The notes under the pieces were generated by a model that ran no database searches, had not been told where the DNA came from, and was given only the letters and a program-made list of their open reading frames with translations. The translations under genes were made by a program, and so were the position numbers. Positions 41,635 to 50,167 of a DNA stretch of 64,000 bases are shown piece after piece. The DNA comes from Bog-532 sp963828445 (GTDB lineage: Bacteria > Actinomycetota > Actinomycetes > Streptosporangiales > Streptosporangiaceae): NCBI GenBank assembly GCA_963828445.1, contig CAWHFP010000040.1, positions 401,432-465,431 of the forward strand. Direction: 5' to 3'. How positions within the stretch are numbered: the stretch's first letter is position 1; each line of letters starts with the position of its first letter.

Positions 41635-43091
41635 GACGAGTGCACCAGCCGGGCCAGCGCCGCGCCCGGGTCGGCGGCGGGGTCGTCGCTGGCCCAGCCG
41701 ATGTAGCCGTCCGGCCGGACCAGCACCGTGGTCCGGGCCTGCTGGGCCAGGGCCACCGCCTCCACGTGACCCGCCAGCGGCCCAGCACCCACGTCGGCCG
41801 GTCCCGGCCCGACCAGCAGAAACCGCCCGCTGCGGAGCGCCTCGTACAGCCGGCGCCCATCCGCCAGCCGAAGGTCGGCGACCCGGCGCCCGGTCAGCGG
41901 ATGGGCTCCCCGGGGCGCGGGGTACGAGATGCCGATGCCGGACAGGGTCGCGCCCATCCGGGCCGTCACCGGCGCCACCTTGGCCACGGCGCGGACGGCG
42001 GCGTTGCGGCCCGCCCGCAGCGCGGCCGGCCCGGGCATCAGGCCCAGCTTCAGCAGCGCGCTGCTGGTCCGCAGCACCTGCTGGCCGACCGGATGACGTT
42101 CGGCCTGGTAGGTGTCGAGCAGGCGGTCCCCGGCCCAGCCGCTGGCCACCGCGGCCAGCTTCCAGCCCAGGTTGGCCGCGTCCTGCAGGCCGGTGTTCAT
42201 GCCCTGGCCGCCGGCGGGCGAGTGCACGTGGGCCGCGTCCCCGGCCAGGAACACGCGGCCCACCCGGTACTGCGGAACCTGGCGTTCGTCGCTGTGGAAC
42301 CGGGACACCCAGCGCGGCTCACCCATGCCGAAGTCGGTGCCGAACACCTGGCCCAGCACCTCCCGGATCTCACCGGCACCGACCGGGGCGTCGTCCGGCT
42401 GCTGGTTGTGGCGGTTCCAGGCGATGACGCGGTACCAGCCGTCACCGAACGGCACGATCAGCGCGAACGCGTCGCCGGTGGTGTCGGTGGTCATGGTCTG
42501 GGCCGGGTCTTCGGCCAGCGGCACGTCGGCCAGCATCACCGACCGCACCACGGCCTGGCCGGGAAACGGCAGCCCGAGCGCGTGCCGGACCGTGCTGTGC
42601 AGCCCGTCCGCGCCGACCACGTAGGCGGCCCGGACCGTCCGCCGCTGTGAGCTGCCGGTCCGCTGGACCTCCACCTCGACCTGGTCCCCATTTTGTCGAA
42701 GGCTGGTCACCTCGGCTCCCGCGCGGATCTCGGCCCCGGCCGCCCGGGCCCGGTCGGCCAGCACCTGCTCGGTCTCGTACTGCGGGGTGACCAGGACGTA
42801 GGGAAACCGGCTGGGCAGGTCGGCCAGGCTCAGCTCGGCCCGGCCGAACAGCCGTAGCCCCCGGACCGGCGTGCCGCGGGCGATCAGCTCGTCGGCGATC
42901 CCGCGGGCGTCCAGTTCCTCCAGGGTCCGGGCGTGCACGGCGAACGCACGGGTCAGGTTGGACTCGCCGGTCCGGCGTTCGGTAACGGTGCAGCGCACGC
43001 CCGCGGCGGCCAGGTCCCCGGCCAGCAGCAGCCCGGCCGGGCCCGCCCCCGCGATCAGCACTTCGGTGTGAATGGGCATCTCAGGACCCAT
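41631..43091 (-). CDS. FAD-dependent aromatic monooxygenase (PHBH-fold)
   Basis: 486 residues. FAD motif VLIAGAGPAGLLLAGDLA, the DG motif YVVGADGLHSTVR and the second FAD motif VFLAGDAAHVHSPAGGQGMNTGLQDAANLGWKL. A C-terminal thioredoxin-like domain (LADGRRLYEALRSGRFLLV, VLVRPDGYIGWASDD) places it with the polyketide/phenol hydroxylases such as RdmE-type enzymes. It hydroxylates an aromatic or polyketide substrate with NAD(P)H and O2; no biosynthetic cluster is nearby. Start is ATG 43091 (GGGA upstream) or ATG 43079. Confidence 0.9.
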   Translation of the reverse strand: MGPEMPIHTEVLIAGAGPAGLLLAGDLAAAGVRCTVTERRTGESNLTRAFAVHARTLEELDARGIADELIARGTPVRGLRLFGRAELSLADLPSRFPYVLVTPQYETEQVLADRARAAGAEIRAGAEVTSLRQNGDQVEVEVQRTGSSQRRTVRAAYVVGADGLHSTVRHALGLPFPGQAVVRSVMLADVPLAEDPAQTMTTDTTGDAFALIVPFGDGWYRVIAWNRHNQQPDDAPVGAGEIREVLGQVFGTDFGMGEPRWVSRFHSDERQVPQYRVGRVFLAGDAAHVHSPAGGQGMNTGLQDAANLGWKLAAVASGWAGDRLLDTYQAERHPVGQQVLRTSSALLKLGLMPGPAALRAGRNAAVRAVAKVAPVTARMGATLSGIGISYPAPRGAHPLTGRRVADLRLADGRRLYEALRSGRFLLVGPGPADVGAGPLAGHVEAVALAQQARTTVLVRPDGYIGWASDDPAADPGAALARLVHSS

Positions 43092-43167
43092 CTTTTCCCA
43101 TTTTGTTCAGCCGCCGGGGGCCGACGGGGGTTCTCTTTGCCTCCAGCGGCCGGCCACACTGGTCATC

Positions 43168-44613
43168 GTGCATGAATTCGACCTGCTGGTAATCGGATCC
43201 GGCCCCGGTGGGCAGAAGGCCGCTATCGCCGCGGCCAAGCTCGGCAAACGGGTCGCGGTGGTGGAGCGCCCGGAAATGATGGGCGGGGTGTGCCTGAACA
43301 CCGGCACCATCCCGTCCAAGACGATGCGCGAGGCCATCCTGTACCTGACCGGCCTGGACCAGCGCGAGATGTACGGCCAGAGCTACCGGGTCAAGGAAGA
43401 CATCACCATCGCCGACCTGACCGCGCGCACTCAGCACGTGGTGAGCCGGGAAGCCGACGTGGTCCGCAACCAGCTGAGCCGCAACCGGGTCACGCTCATA
43501 CCCGGCCTGGCCCACTTCGTCGAGCCGAACGTGATCGAGGTCGACAAGGGCGACGACGGGACGAACCGCCGGGTCAGCGCGGCCAACATCGTCATCGCGG
43601 TCGGGACCCGGCCGGCCCGGCCGTCCACGGTGGCGTTCGACGAGAAGACCATCATCGACGCCGACGGCATCATCCACCTGCAGGGGATACCGCGGTCGAT
43701 GGTGGTGGTCGGGGCCGGGGTCATCGGCATCGAGTACGCCTCGATGTTCGCCGCGCTCGGCACCAAGGTCACCGTGGTCGAGCAGCGCGAGCGAATGCTG
43801 GACTTCTGCGATCTCGAGGTGGTCGAGGCGCTCAAGTACCACCTGCGCGACCTGGCGGTGACGTTCCGGTTCGGCGAGACGGTGTCCGCGGTCGAGGCCC
43901 ACCCGCACGGCGCCCTGGCCCTGCTGGCCAGCGGCAAGAAGATCCCGGCCGACACCGTGCTGTACTCGGCGGGCCGCCAGGGCCAGACCGAGGAGCTGAA
44001 CCTGGCGGCCGCGGGCCTGGCCGCGGACAAGCGCGGCCGGATCAAGGTCGACGAGAACTTCCAGACCGAGGTGCCGCACATCTACGCGGTCGGTGACGTG
44101 ATCGGGTTCCCGGCCCTGGCCGCGACCTCCATGGAGCAGGGCCGGCAGGCCGCGCACCACGCCTTCGGCGAGCCGGTGCACACCGCCCACCTGCTGCAGC
44201 CGATCGGCATCTACTCGATCCCCGAGATCAGCTTCATCGGGCAGACCGAGGACCAGCTGACCCAGGCCTGCATCCCGTTCGAGGTGGGCGTGTCCCGCTA
44301 CCGGGAACTGGCCCGGGGCCAGATCATCGGGGACTCCTACGGCGTGCTCAAGCTGCTGGTCTCCCCGGAGACCCGTCAGCTGCTCGGGGTGCACGTGTTC
44401 GGCACCGGGGCCACCGAGCTGGTGCACATCGGCCAGGCCGTGGCGGGCTGCGGCGGCACCGTGGACTACCTGGTCGACGCGGTGTTCAACTACCCGACGC
44501 TGGCCGAGTCCTACAAGATCGCCGCCCTGGACGCGACCAACAAGATGCGCGAGATCACCCGGCTGGCCAGCGAAATCGACGAGGTCCCCGGCGAGACCCA
44601 GCCCGCGACCTGA
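43168..44613 (+). CDS. sthA: Si-specific NAD(P)+ transhydrogenase (soluble)
   Basis: 481 residues of the flavoprotein disulfide reductase family. FAD motif LLVIGSGPGGQKAAIAAAKLG; the usual redox pair is reduced to VCLNTGTIPSK, second Cys replaced by Thr, which is the mark of SthA. NAD site VVVGAGVIGIEYASMFAALG and C-terminal dimer domain NYPTLAESYKIAALD. It exchanges hydride between NADPH and NAD. GTG 43168 follows CACACT by 7 bases. It stands upstream of the FMN riboswitch. Confidence 0.93.
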   Translation: MHEFDLLVIGSGPGGQKAAIAAAKLGKRVAVVERPEMMGGVCLNTGTIPSKTMREAILYLTGLDQREMYGQSYRVKEDITIADLTARTQHVVSREADVVRNQLSRNRVTLIPGLAHFVEPNVIEVDKGDDGTNRRVSAANIVIAVGTRPARPSTVAFDEKTIIDADGIIHLQGIPRSMVVVGAGVIGIEYASMFAALGTKVTVVEQRERMLDFCDLEVVEALKYHLRDLAVTFRFGETVSAVEAHPHGALALLASGKKIPADTVLYSAGRQGQTEELNLAAAGLAADKRGRIKVDENFQTEVPHIYAVGDVIGFPALAATSMEQGRQAAHHAFGEPVHTAHLLQPIGIYSIPEISFIGQTEDQLTQACIPFEVGVSRYRELARGQIIGDSYGVLKLLVSPETRQLLGVHVFGTGATELVHIGQAVAGCGGTVDYLVDAVFNYPTLAESYKIAALDATNKMREITRLASEIDEVPGETQPAT

Positions 44614-44676
44614 CGGTGTGACCCACGACGCAGAGCCGGGGAATACCTCCTGTGGCACAATGTTGTGAAGTAAGAA

Positions 44677-44806
44677 GCGTGCTCCGGGGTCGGTGAAATT
44701 CCGAACCGGCGGTGACAGTCCGCGACCCAGTGCTCCGCATGGAGCCCTGGTTGACCCGGTGGAACTCCGGGACCGACGGTTAAAGTCCGGATGGGAGGCA
44801 GCACGC
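44677..44806 (+). promoter_or_regulatory. FMN riboswitch (RFN element)
   Basis: The conserved core is unmistakable: GGGGTCGGTGAAATTCCGAA, ACCGGCGGTGACAGTCC, then GGTGGAACTCCGGGACCGAC, GGTTAAAGTCCGGATGGGAG. The closing stem is GCGTGCT (44677-44683) with AGCACGC (44800-44806). It binds FMN and turns down the riboflavin operon starting at 44911. Downstream, GGAGCC and GGCTCC (44872-44893) form a hairpin just before GAGGAGGG, so control of translation initiation is likely. Confidence 0.96.
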
Positions 44807-44910
44807 GCGCGGCGGGCATGAGCCCGGCGTGCCGGATGCGTTGTCATGATGCATCCTGCCCGCGTACCCCCGGAGCCAGGAGAAGTTCGGCTCCGAGGAG
44901 GGAAGCGCGG

Positions 44911-45510
44911 ATGTTCACCGGAATCGTGGAAGAGCTCGGTGAGATCGTCGGCCTCGATGACCTGGGCGACGCGGCCCGGCTGACCGTACGTGGTCCCGAG
45001 GTGACCAGCGACGTGGCCAACGGGGATTCGATCGCGGTCAACGGCGTCTGCCTGACCGTCACCAGCTCGGCCGCTGGCACCTTCGCCGCCGACGTCATGC
45101 GGGAGACCCTGACCCGGTCCAGCCTCGGCGCCCTGGCCCCCGGCAGCCCGGTCAACCTGGAACGTTCCGTACGGCTGGCCGACCGGCTCGGCGGCCACCT
45201 GGTCCAGGGTCACGTCGACGGCGTGGGCGAGGTGGTGTCCCGCAGCCCGGGCGAGCACTGGGACGTGGTCCGGATCACGCTCCCGCCCGGCCTGGACCGG
45301 TACGTGGTCGAGAAGGGCTCGATCGCCGTGGACGGCATCAGCCTGACCGTCACCGCCGTCACCGGCGACTGGTTCGAGGTCAGCCTCATCCCCGAGACGC
45401 TCAAGCGCACCACCCTGGGCCACAAGCAGCCAGGAGAAACGGTCAACCTGGAGGTTGATGTGATCGCCAAGTACGTGGAGAAGCTCACCACCGGGACGGT
45501 GACCCGATGA
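44911..45510 (+). CDS. ribE: Riboflavin synthase, alpha chain
   Basis: 199 residues with the internal duplication of the family: MFTGIVEELGEI at the start, GDSIAVNGVCLTVT in repeat one and GSIAVDGISLTVT in repeat two, and GHLVQGHVDGVGEV. It dismutates two 6,7-dimethyl-8-ribityllumazine molecules to riboflavin. First gene after the FMN riboswitch, with GAGGAGGGAAG before ATG 44911. Its TGA overlaps ribBA (ATGA). Confidence 0.95.
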   Translation: MFTGIVEELGEIVGLDDLGDAARLTVRGPEVTSDVANGDSIAVNGVCLTVTSSAAGTFAADVMRETLTRSSLGALAPGSPVNLERSVRLADRLGGHLVQGHVDGVGEVVSRSPGEHWDVVRITLPPGLDRYVVEKGSIAVDGISLTVTAVTGDWFEVSLIPETLKRTTLGHKQPGETVNLEVDVIAKYVEKLTTGTVTR

Positions 45511-46781
45511 CCACCACCCCGATCCTGCCCGGTCCCCAGCTGGACTCGGTCGAGCGGGCCATCAAGGACATCGCCGCGGGCCGCCCGGTGGTGGTCGTGG
45601 ACGACGCCGACCGGGAGAACGAGGGCGACCTGGTGTTCGCGGCCGAGTCGGCCACCCCCGAGCTGCTCGCGTTCACCATCCGGCACGCCCGCGGCCTGAT
45701 CTGCGTGCCCATGCTCGGCGAGGACCTGGACCGGCTCAACCTGCCCCAGATGACCAGCGACAACCAGGAGCACATGGGCACCGCGTTCACGGTCAGCGTG
45801 GACGCCCGCACCGGCATCAGCACCGGGATCAGCGCGGCCGACCGGTCCCGGACCATCCAGCTGCTGGCCGACCCGGAGGCGGCCGCGGCGGACCTGGTCC
45901 GGCCCGGGCACCTGTTCCCGCTCCGCTACACCGACGGCGGCGTGCTGCGCCGCCGCGGCCACACCGAAGCCGCGGTCGACCTGGCCCGGCTGGCCGGGCT
46001 GCGCCCGGCCGGGGTGGTGACCGAGATCGTCAACGAGGACGGCACCATGGCCCGGCTGCCGCGGCTGCGCGAGTTCGCCGACGAGCACGGGCTGCAGCTG
46101 ATCTCGATCGAGCAGCTCATCGACTACCGGCGCCGGACCGAGGCCATGGTCAGCCAGCAGGCCCGGACCACGCTGCCCACCGCCTACGGCGACTGGCAGG
46201 CCTACGGCTACCTGAACACGGTGGACGGCGTGGAGCACATGGCCCTGGTCCTGGGCGAGCTGGGTGACGGCGAGGAGGTGCTGGCCCGGGTGCACTCCGA
46301 ATGCCTCACCGGCGACGTGTTCGGCTCGCTCCGCTGCGACTGCGGCGCCCAGCTGGAGGCGGCCATGGCCCTGATCGCCGCCGAGGGCCGCGGCGTGGTC
46401 CTCTACCTGCGTGGTCACGAGGGCCGCGGCATCGGCCTGCTCAGTAAGCTGCGCGCCTACCAGCTGCAGGACCACGGCTCGGACACGGTGGACGCCAACC
46501 TGCAGCTGGGCCTGCCGGTGGACGCCCGCGACTACTCGACCGGGGCCCAGATCCTCACCGACCTGGGGGTGCGCTCGGCCCGGCTGCTGACCAACAACCC
46601 GGACAAGGTGGCGGGGCTGTCCCAGCATGGCCTGGACGTCACTGCGGTGCCGTTGCCGGTGCCGGTCACCGCCCAGAACCTGCGCTACCTGGCCGCCAAG
46701 CGGGACCGGATGGGCCACACCATCGAGAACCTGCCGTCGCGGCCGCAGACCGGGACGGGCTCGTCGAGGGAGTCAGCATGA
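45507..46781 (+). CDS. ribBA: Bifunctional DHBP synthase / GTP cyclohydrolase II
   Basis: 424 residues. N-terminal RibB: VVVVDDADRENEGDLVFAAE, MTSDNQEHMGTAFTVSVDA, GHLFPLRYTDGGVLRRRGHTEAA. C-terminal RibA from about residue 215: VLARVHSECLTGDVFGSLRCDCGAQL with the three zinc cysteines, and VVLYLRGHEGRGIGL. It makes both starting compounds of riboflavin, from ribulose 5-phosphate and GTP. Coupled at both ends: ATGA with ribE, and its TGA overlaps the ATG of the small ORF at 46778. Confidence 0.96.
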   Translation: MTTTPILPGPQLDSVERAIKDIAAGRPVVVVDDADRENEGDLVFAAESATPELLAFTIRHARGLICVPMLGEDLDRLNLPQMTSDNQEHMGTAFTVSVDARTGISTGISAADRSRTIQLLADPEAAAADLVRPGHLFPLRYTDGGVLRRRGHTEAAVDLARLAGLRPAGVVTEIVNEDGTMARLPRLREFADEHGLQLISIEQLIDYRRRTEAMVSQQARTTLPTAYGDWQAYGYLNTVDGVEHMALVLGELGDGEEVLARVHSECLTGDVFGSLRCDCGAQLEAAMALIAAEGRGVVLYLRGHEGRGIGLLSKLRAYQLQDHGSDTVDANLQLGLPVDARDYSTGAQILTDLGVRSARLLTNNPDKVAGLSQHGLDVTAVPLPVPVTAQNLRYLAAKRDRMGHTIENLPSRPQTGTGSSRESA

Positions 46782-46903
46782 GCGAGCGGAAGGGGCGCGG
46801 CGCTGCCTGGACTGAGGAGCGCCAAGCGAGGAACGAGCGCAGGCGTGACGAGGGAAGGCAGTGCCTTGTTGCGCCCCTGAAGCGAGCGGGAGACACAGCA
46901 TGA
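46778..46903 (+). CDS. 41-residue ORF bridging ribBA and ribH by ATGA overlaps at both ends
   Basis: ATG 46778 overlaps the ribBA stop (ATGA) and the TGA at 46901-46903 overlaps the ribH ATG (ATGA). The peptide is short and highly charged (MSERKGRGAAWTEERQARN, then RRRDEGRQCLVAPLKRAGDTA), Arg/Glu-rich, no membrane segment. Because ribH has only a weak ribosome-binding site, translation of this ORF would carry ribosomes to ribH. It may be a functional microprotein, a coupling device, or a chance frame; exact double overlap makes chance less attractive. No family known to me. Confidence 0.5.
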   Translation: MSERKGRGAAWTEERQARNERRRDEGRQCLVAPLKRAGDTA

Positions 46904-47454
46904 GCGGGGCGGGGCGGCCGGTGCTGGAGACGGTGGACGCGTCCGACCTGACCCTGGCCATCCTGGGCACCCGGTGGCACGCGGAGATCACCGACTCGCT
47001 GGTCGAGCGGGCCGCGGCCGCCGCGGTGGCCTGCGGCATCGACGACCCGCTGGTGCTGCGGGTGGCCGGTGCGGTCGAACTGCCGGTGGTCGCGGCCGAA
47101 CTGGCCCGCTACAACGACGCGGTGGTCTGCCTGGGCGCGGTCATCCGCGGCGGCACCCCGCACTTTGAGTACGTGTGTGACGCGGTCACCCAGGGGCTGA
47201 CCCGGGCCGCCCTGGACTGCGGCACTCCGGTGGGCAACGGAGTGCTCACCTGTGACACCATAGAAGACGCCCGCGCGCGAGCCGGGCTGCCGGACAGTAG
47301 CGAGGACAAGGGATGGGAGGCCGTCGTGGCGGCGCTGGACACCGCGCTCCTGCTGCGCTCCATCCGCTGTTCCGGTCCTGACCGCCGGCAGGCCCAGCCG
47401 CGGCCGCGCTCTCTCGCTGACCGGGCCGCCGGCACCGCCGCGACCCGACATTGA
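46900..47454 (+). CDS. ribH: 6,7-dimethyl-8-ribityllumazine synthase
   Basis: 184 residues. Conserved: LAILGTRWHAEITDSLVERA, VAGAVELPVVAAELA, VVCLGAVIRGGTPHFEYVCDAVTQGL with the catalytic His, and PVGNGVLTCDTIEDARARAG. It condenses the RibA/RibB products and typically assembles into pentamers or 60-mers. The last 30 residues (PDRRQAQPRPRS...) are a basic extension beyond the usual end. GAGCGGGAG lies before ATG 46900. Confidence 0.95.
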   Translation: MSGAGRPVLETVDASDLTLAILGTRWHAEITDSLVERAAAAAVACGIDDPLVLRVAGAVELPVVAAELARYNDAVVCLGAVIRGGTPHFEYVCDAVTQGLTRAALDCGTPVGNGVLTCDTIEDARARAGLPDSSEDKGWEAVVAALDTALLLRSIRCSGPDRRQAQPRPRSLADRAAGTAATRH

Positions 47455-47529
47455 CCCTTCCTGGTCGTCACCGTCCCGCGCCCTGAGCCTGCCCACCGAA
47501 GCGTCCTCTCGCCGTCAAGGGGTTCTGCC

Positions 47530-48405
47530 GTGCTGTCCCTCGTCCTGCCCAAGGGCTCGCTGGAGCGAGCCACCCTCGACCTGTTCGACGCCGCCGACCT
47601 GACCGTGCGGCGTTCTTCCGACCGCGACTACCACGCCTCCATCGACGACCCGCGGATCGAGCGGGTCCGGTTCCTGCGCCCCCAGGAGATCCCGTCCTAC
47701 ATCGAGCGCGGCCTGTTCGACCTGGGCATCACCGGGCGGGACTGGATCACCGAGACCCAGGCCGACGTGGTGTCCCTGGGTGAACTGCAGTACTCCAAGG
47801 CCACCTCCCGCCCGGTGCGGGTGGTGCTGGCGGTGCCCGAGAACGCCACCTGGAAGAACGTGACCGACCTCCCGGAGGGGGTCAGGATCTCCACCGAGTT
47901 CCCGTCGCTGACCAAGCGGTTCCTGGAGTCGCACGGGGTCAAGGCGGTGATCATCCCGTCCTACGGGGCCACCGAGGCCAAGGTCCCGGACATCGTGGAC
48001 GCGATCGTCGACCTGACCGAGACCGGCTCGTCGCTGCGCAAGAACGGACTGCGCATCCTGGACACCCTGCTGACCAGCTACACCGAGCTGGTCGCCTCCT
48101 CGACGGCGCACGCCGACGAGGAAAAGCGCGCGGCCATGGAGGACATCGCGCTGCTGCTGCGCGGGGCCATCCAGGCCCGGGGCAACGTGCTGCTCAAGCT
48201 GAACGTGGCCGCCGACCAGCTGAACGCGGTGACCGAGATGCTGCCCGCGCTGTCGTCCCCGACCATCACCACGCTGGCCCGGGGCAACATGAACGCGGTC
48301 GAGACCGTGGTGCCCAAGCGCGGCGTCAACACGCTGATCCCAGCGCTCAAGGCGGCCGGCGCCCACGACATCCTGGAGATCCCCATCTCCAAGATCGTCG
48401 AATAA
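47530..48405 (+). CDS. hisG: ATP phosphoribosyltransferase, long form
   Basis: 291 residues. First step of histidine synthesis (ATP + PRPP). LSLVLPKGSLERATLDLF, LFDLGITGRDWI and the PRPP loop region DAIVDLTETGSSLRKNGL are clear; the C-terminal ACT-like regulatory domain (SSPTITTLARGNMNAVETVV, LKAAGAHDILEIPISKIVE) marks the long, histidine-inhibited form. GTG 47530 has AAGGGG upstream. In many actinobacteria hisE lies between ribH and hisG; here only 75 non-coding bases do. Confidence 0.95.
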   Translation: MLSLVLPKGSLERATLDLFDAADLTVRRSSDRDYHASIDDPRIERVRFLRPQEIPSYIERGLFDLGITGRDWITETQADVVSLGELQYSKATSRPVRVVLAVPENATWKNVTDLPEGVRISTEFPSLTKRFLESHGVKAVIIPSYGATEAKVPDIVDAIVDLTETGSSLRKNGLRILDTLLTSYTELVASSTAHADEEKRAAMEDIALLLRGAIQARGNVLLKLNVAADQLNAVTEMLPALSSPTITTLARGNMNAVETVVPKRGVNTLIPALKAAGAHDILEIPISKIVE

Positions 48406-48423
48406 GCCGGACGGCCGGGCTGA

Positions 48424-48439
48424 GCGGCCTGCGGGCCGC
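48424..48439. terminator. Short hairpin between convergent hisG and LysE-type genes
   Basis: GCGGCC and GGCCGC (48424-48429, 48434-48439) with a 4-base loop, flanked by partly complementary C/G tracts. Position between convergent stops suits a bidirectional terminator. Confidence 0.4.
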
Positions 48440-48452
48440 CCAGCCGGGCCGG

Positions 48453-49091
48453 TCAGTCCTTGCGGCCGGTGGCGGCCAGGGTGACCCCGATACCGATCAT
48501 GACCAGGCCGCCGGTGCCGCCGATCAGCTCCAGCCGCCGCGGCGACCGGCCGAACCAGGCCCGGGCCGAGCCCGCCGCCAGCGCCCACCCGCAGTCCGAG
48601 ACCAGCGCGATGGCCGCGAACAACGCCCCCAGCACCAGCAGTTGCCCGGGCACGTTACCCGCCGCCCGGTCCACGAACTGCGGCAGCACGGCCGCGAAGA
48701 ACACGATCACCTTGGGGTTGCCCACGCCGACCAGGAACCCGTCGGCCACGATCCGGGCGATGCTCTTGCGCTCCAGATTCGCCCCCAGGGCCTCGGCCAG
48801 CCGCCGCCGGTGCCGGACCGCCTGCACGCCCAGGAAGATCAGGTAGGCGGCCCCGCCCAGCTTGATCACGTTGAACACCAGCACCGACCGCTCCACCAGC
48901 GCCCCGATGCCGAACGCCACCGCCATCACCTGGACGAAGACCCCGAGGGTGTTGCCGACCACGGTGGCCATCCCGGCGATCCGGCCCAGGGCCAGCGCCC
49001 GGCCCACGGTGAACAGCACGCTGGGGCCGGGCACCGCGATCAGCAGGAACGCGGTCAGCGCGAACGCCAGCAGGGGTTTGGTCGACGGCAT
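48453..49091 (-). CDS. LysE/RhtB-family amino-acid exporter
   Basis: 212 residues with six transmembrane helices. The family start LLAFALTAFLLIAVPGPSVLFTVGRALALGR and GGAAYLIFLGVQAVRHRR are typical, with FLVGVGNPKVIVFFAAVLPQFVD in the centre. It exports amino acids or analogues; substrate unknown. ATG 49091 is preceded by TACGCT at 6 bases (leaderless). Divergent from the MobA-like gene, whose start is only 68 bases away. Confidence 0.9.
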   Translation of the reverse strand: MPSTKPLLAFALTAFLLIAVPGPSVLFTVGRALALGRIAGMATVVGNTLGVFVQVMAVAFGIGALVERSVLVFNVIKLGGAAYLIFLGVQAVRHRRRLAEALGANLERKSIARIVADGFLVGVGNPKVIVFFAAVLPQFVDRAAGNVPGQLLVLGALFAAIALVSDCGWALAAGSARAWFGRSPRRLELIGGTGGLVMIGIGVTLAATGRKD

Positions 49092-49159
49092 GAGGCGAGC
49101 GTAAGCAGGCCCGGCCCATCCCGGCCACGGGTTTTCGGCGCCCTCGCTACCCTGGCCCC

Positions 49160-50167
49160 ATGCCATCTGTCGCCGGGATCCTGCTGGCCGCGGGCGGGGG
49201 CAGCCGCCTGGGCCGCCCCAAGGCCCTGGTCGAGATCGGCGGCCAGACGCTGGCCGCCCGGGGCGCTGGGTTGCTGCGGGCCGGGGGAGCGGACCCGATC
49301 ATCGTGGTGACCGGGGCCGCCCCCGTGGACCTGCCGGACGTGACGCTGGTGCCCAACCCGGGCTGGCGCACCGGCATGGGTTCCTCGCTGGTGGCCGGGC
49401 TGACCGCCGTCCGGGACCTGCCGCCGGGCGGCCCGGGTGCCACGGACGGTTACGACGCGGCGGTGATCGCCCTGGCCGATCAGCCCCTGGTCGGCGCCGA
49501 GGCCGTGCGCCGCCTGATCGCTGCGCACGCGGCCGGGGCCACCGTCGCGGTGGCCGCTTACGGCGGCCGCGCCCGCAACCCGGTCCTGATCGGCCGCGAG
49601 CACTGGGACGAGGTGCTGGCCACCACCGCCGGCGATGCGGGTGCCCGCCCGTTCCTGCGCGCCCACCCGGACCTGGTCACCGTGGTCGACTGCACCGGCA
49701 CCGGCCGCCCGGACGACATCGACACCCCGGCTGACCTGGCCCGGGTCATCGATCTGGCCGGAAAGCCCGCCGGGGGCTTACAGCTCGTGCTTGCCGAGCC
49801 AGGCCAGGCAGGCCTCGGCCACCGCGGCCAGCGCACCGGGTACGTCTCCTCGGTCGGTCTGGGAAGTACGACGGCCAGCTGGGCAGGCCGGCTCCTCCGG
49901 GCGACCGTCGTTGCCGAGGCTGACCGCAGCCGGCCGCGGTGGCGCCGCCTCGTTCAGCGCAGCAGCGCGCGATGCAGGGCGGTGGCCCGGAACGGGCCCC
50001 CGGAAAACCGGGACTCGGCGTGCACCGGGATCGGGCGGCCGCCGGCAGCCGGGATGAGGTTCCCGGTGAAGAAATACTCGGGGTGGATGCCGTCACCGGC
50101 CTCGGCCACGGTGGCCTGGAGGGCCAGGACGTCGCCGGGCCCGGCGGCCACCCCGGCGGCCACCTGA
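49160..50167 (+). CDS. MobA-like nucleotidyltransferase (extended 3' end)
   Basis: The first 205 residues are an NTP-transferase domain: AGILLAAGGGSRLGRPKALVEIGG, WRTGMGSSLVAGLTAV, VIALADQPLVGAEAVRRLIAAH, RNPVLIGREHWDEV and the closing DIDTPADLARV. This matches the CTP/molybdopterin or XdhC-associated cytidylyltransferase-like group. After about 49770 the frame stays open but runs antisense through the methyltransferase gene and is not protein-like, so the true C-terminus is probably near there. TACCCT lies 6 bases before ATG 49160. Confidence 0.85.
   Translation: MPSVAGILLAAGGGSRLGRPKALVEIGGQTLAARGAGLLRAGGADPIIVVTGAAPVDLPDVTLVPNPGWRTGMGSSLVAGLTAVRDLPPGGPGATDGYDAAVIALADQPLVGAEAVRRLIAAHAAGATVAVAAYGGRARNPVLIGREHWDEVLATTAGDAGARPFLRAHPDLVTVVDCTGTGRPDDIDTPADLARVIDLAGKPAGGLQLVLAEPGQAGLGHRGQRTGYVSSVGLGSTTASWAGRLLRATVVAEADRSRPRWRRLVQRSSARCRAVARNGPPENRDSACTGIGRPPAAGMRFPVKKYSGWMPSPASATVAWRARTSPGPAATPAAT

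Noticed and set aside
43081..45423. Very long minus-strand open frame (780 codons) antisense to sthA and ribE
   Set aside because: It is a codon-position shadow of strong plus-strand genes and crosses the FMN riboswitch; the peptide is His/Asp/Val-shuffled.
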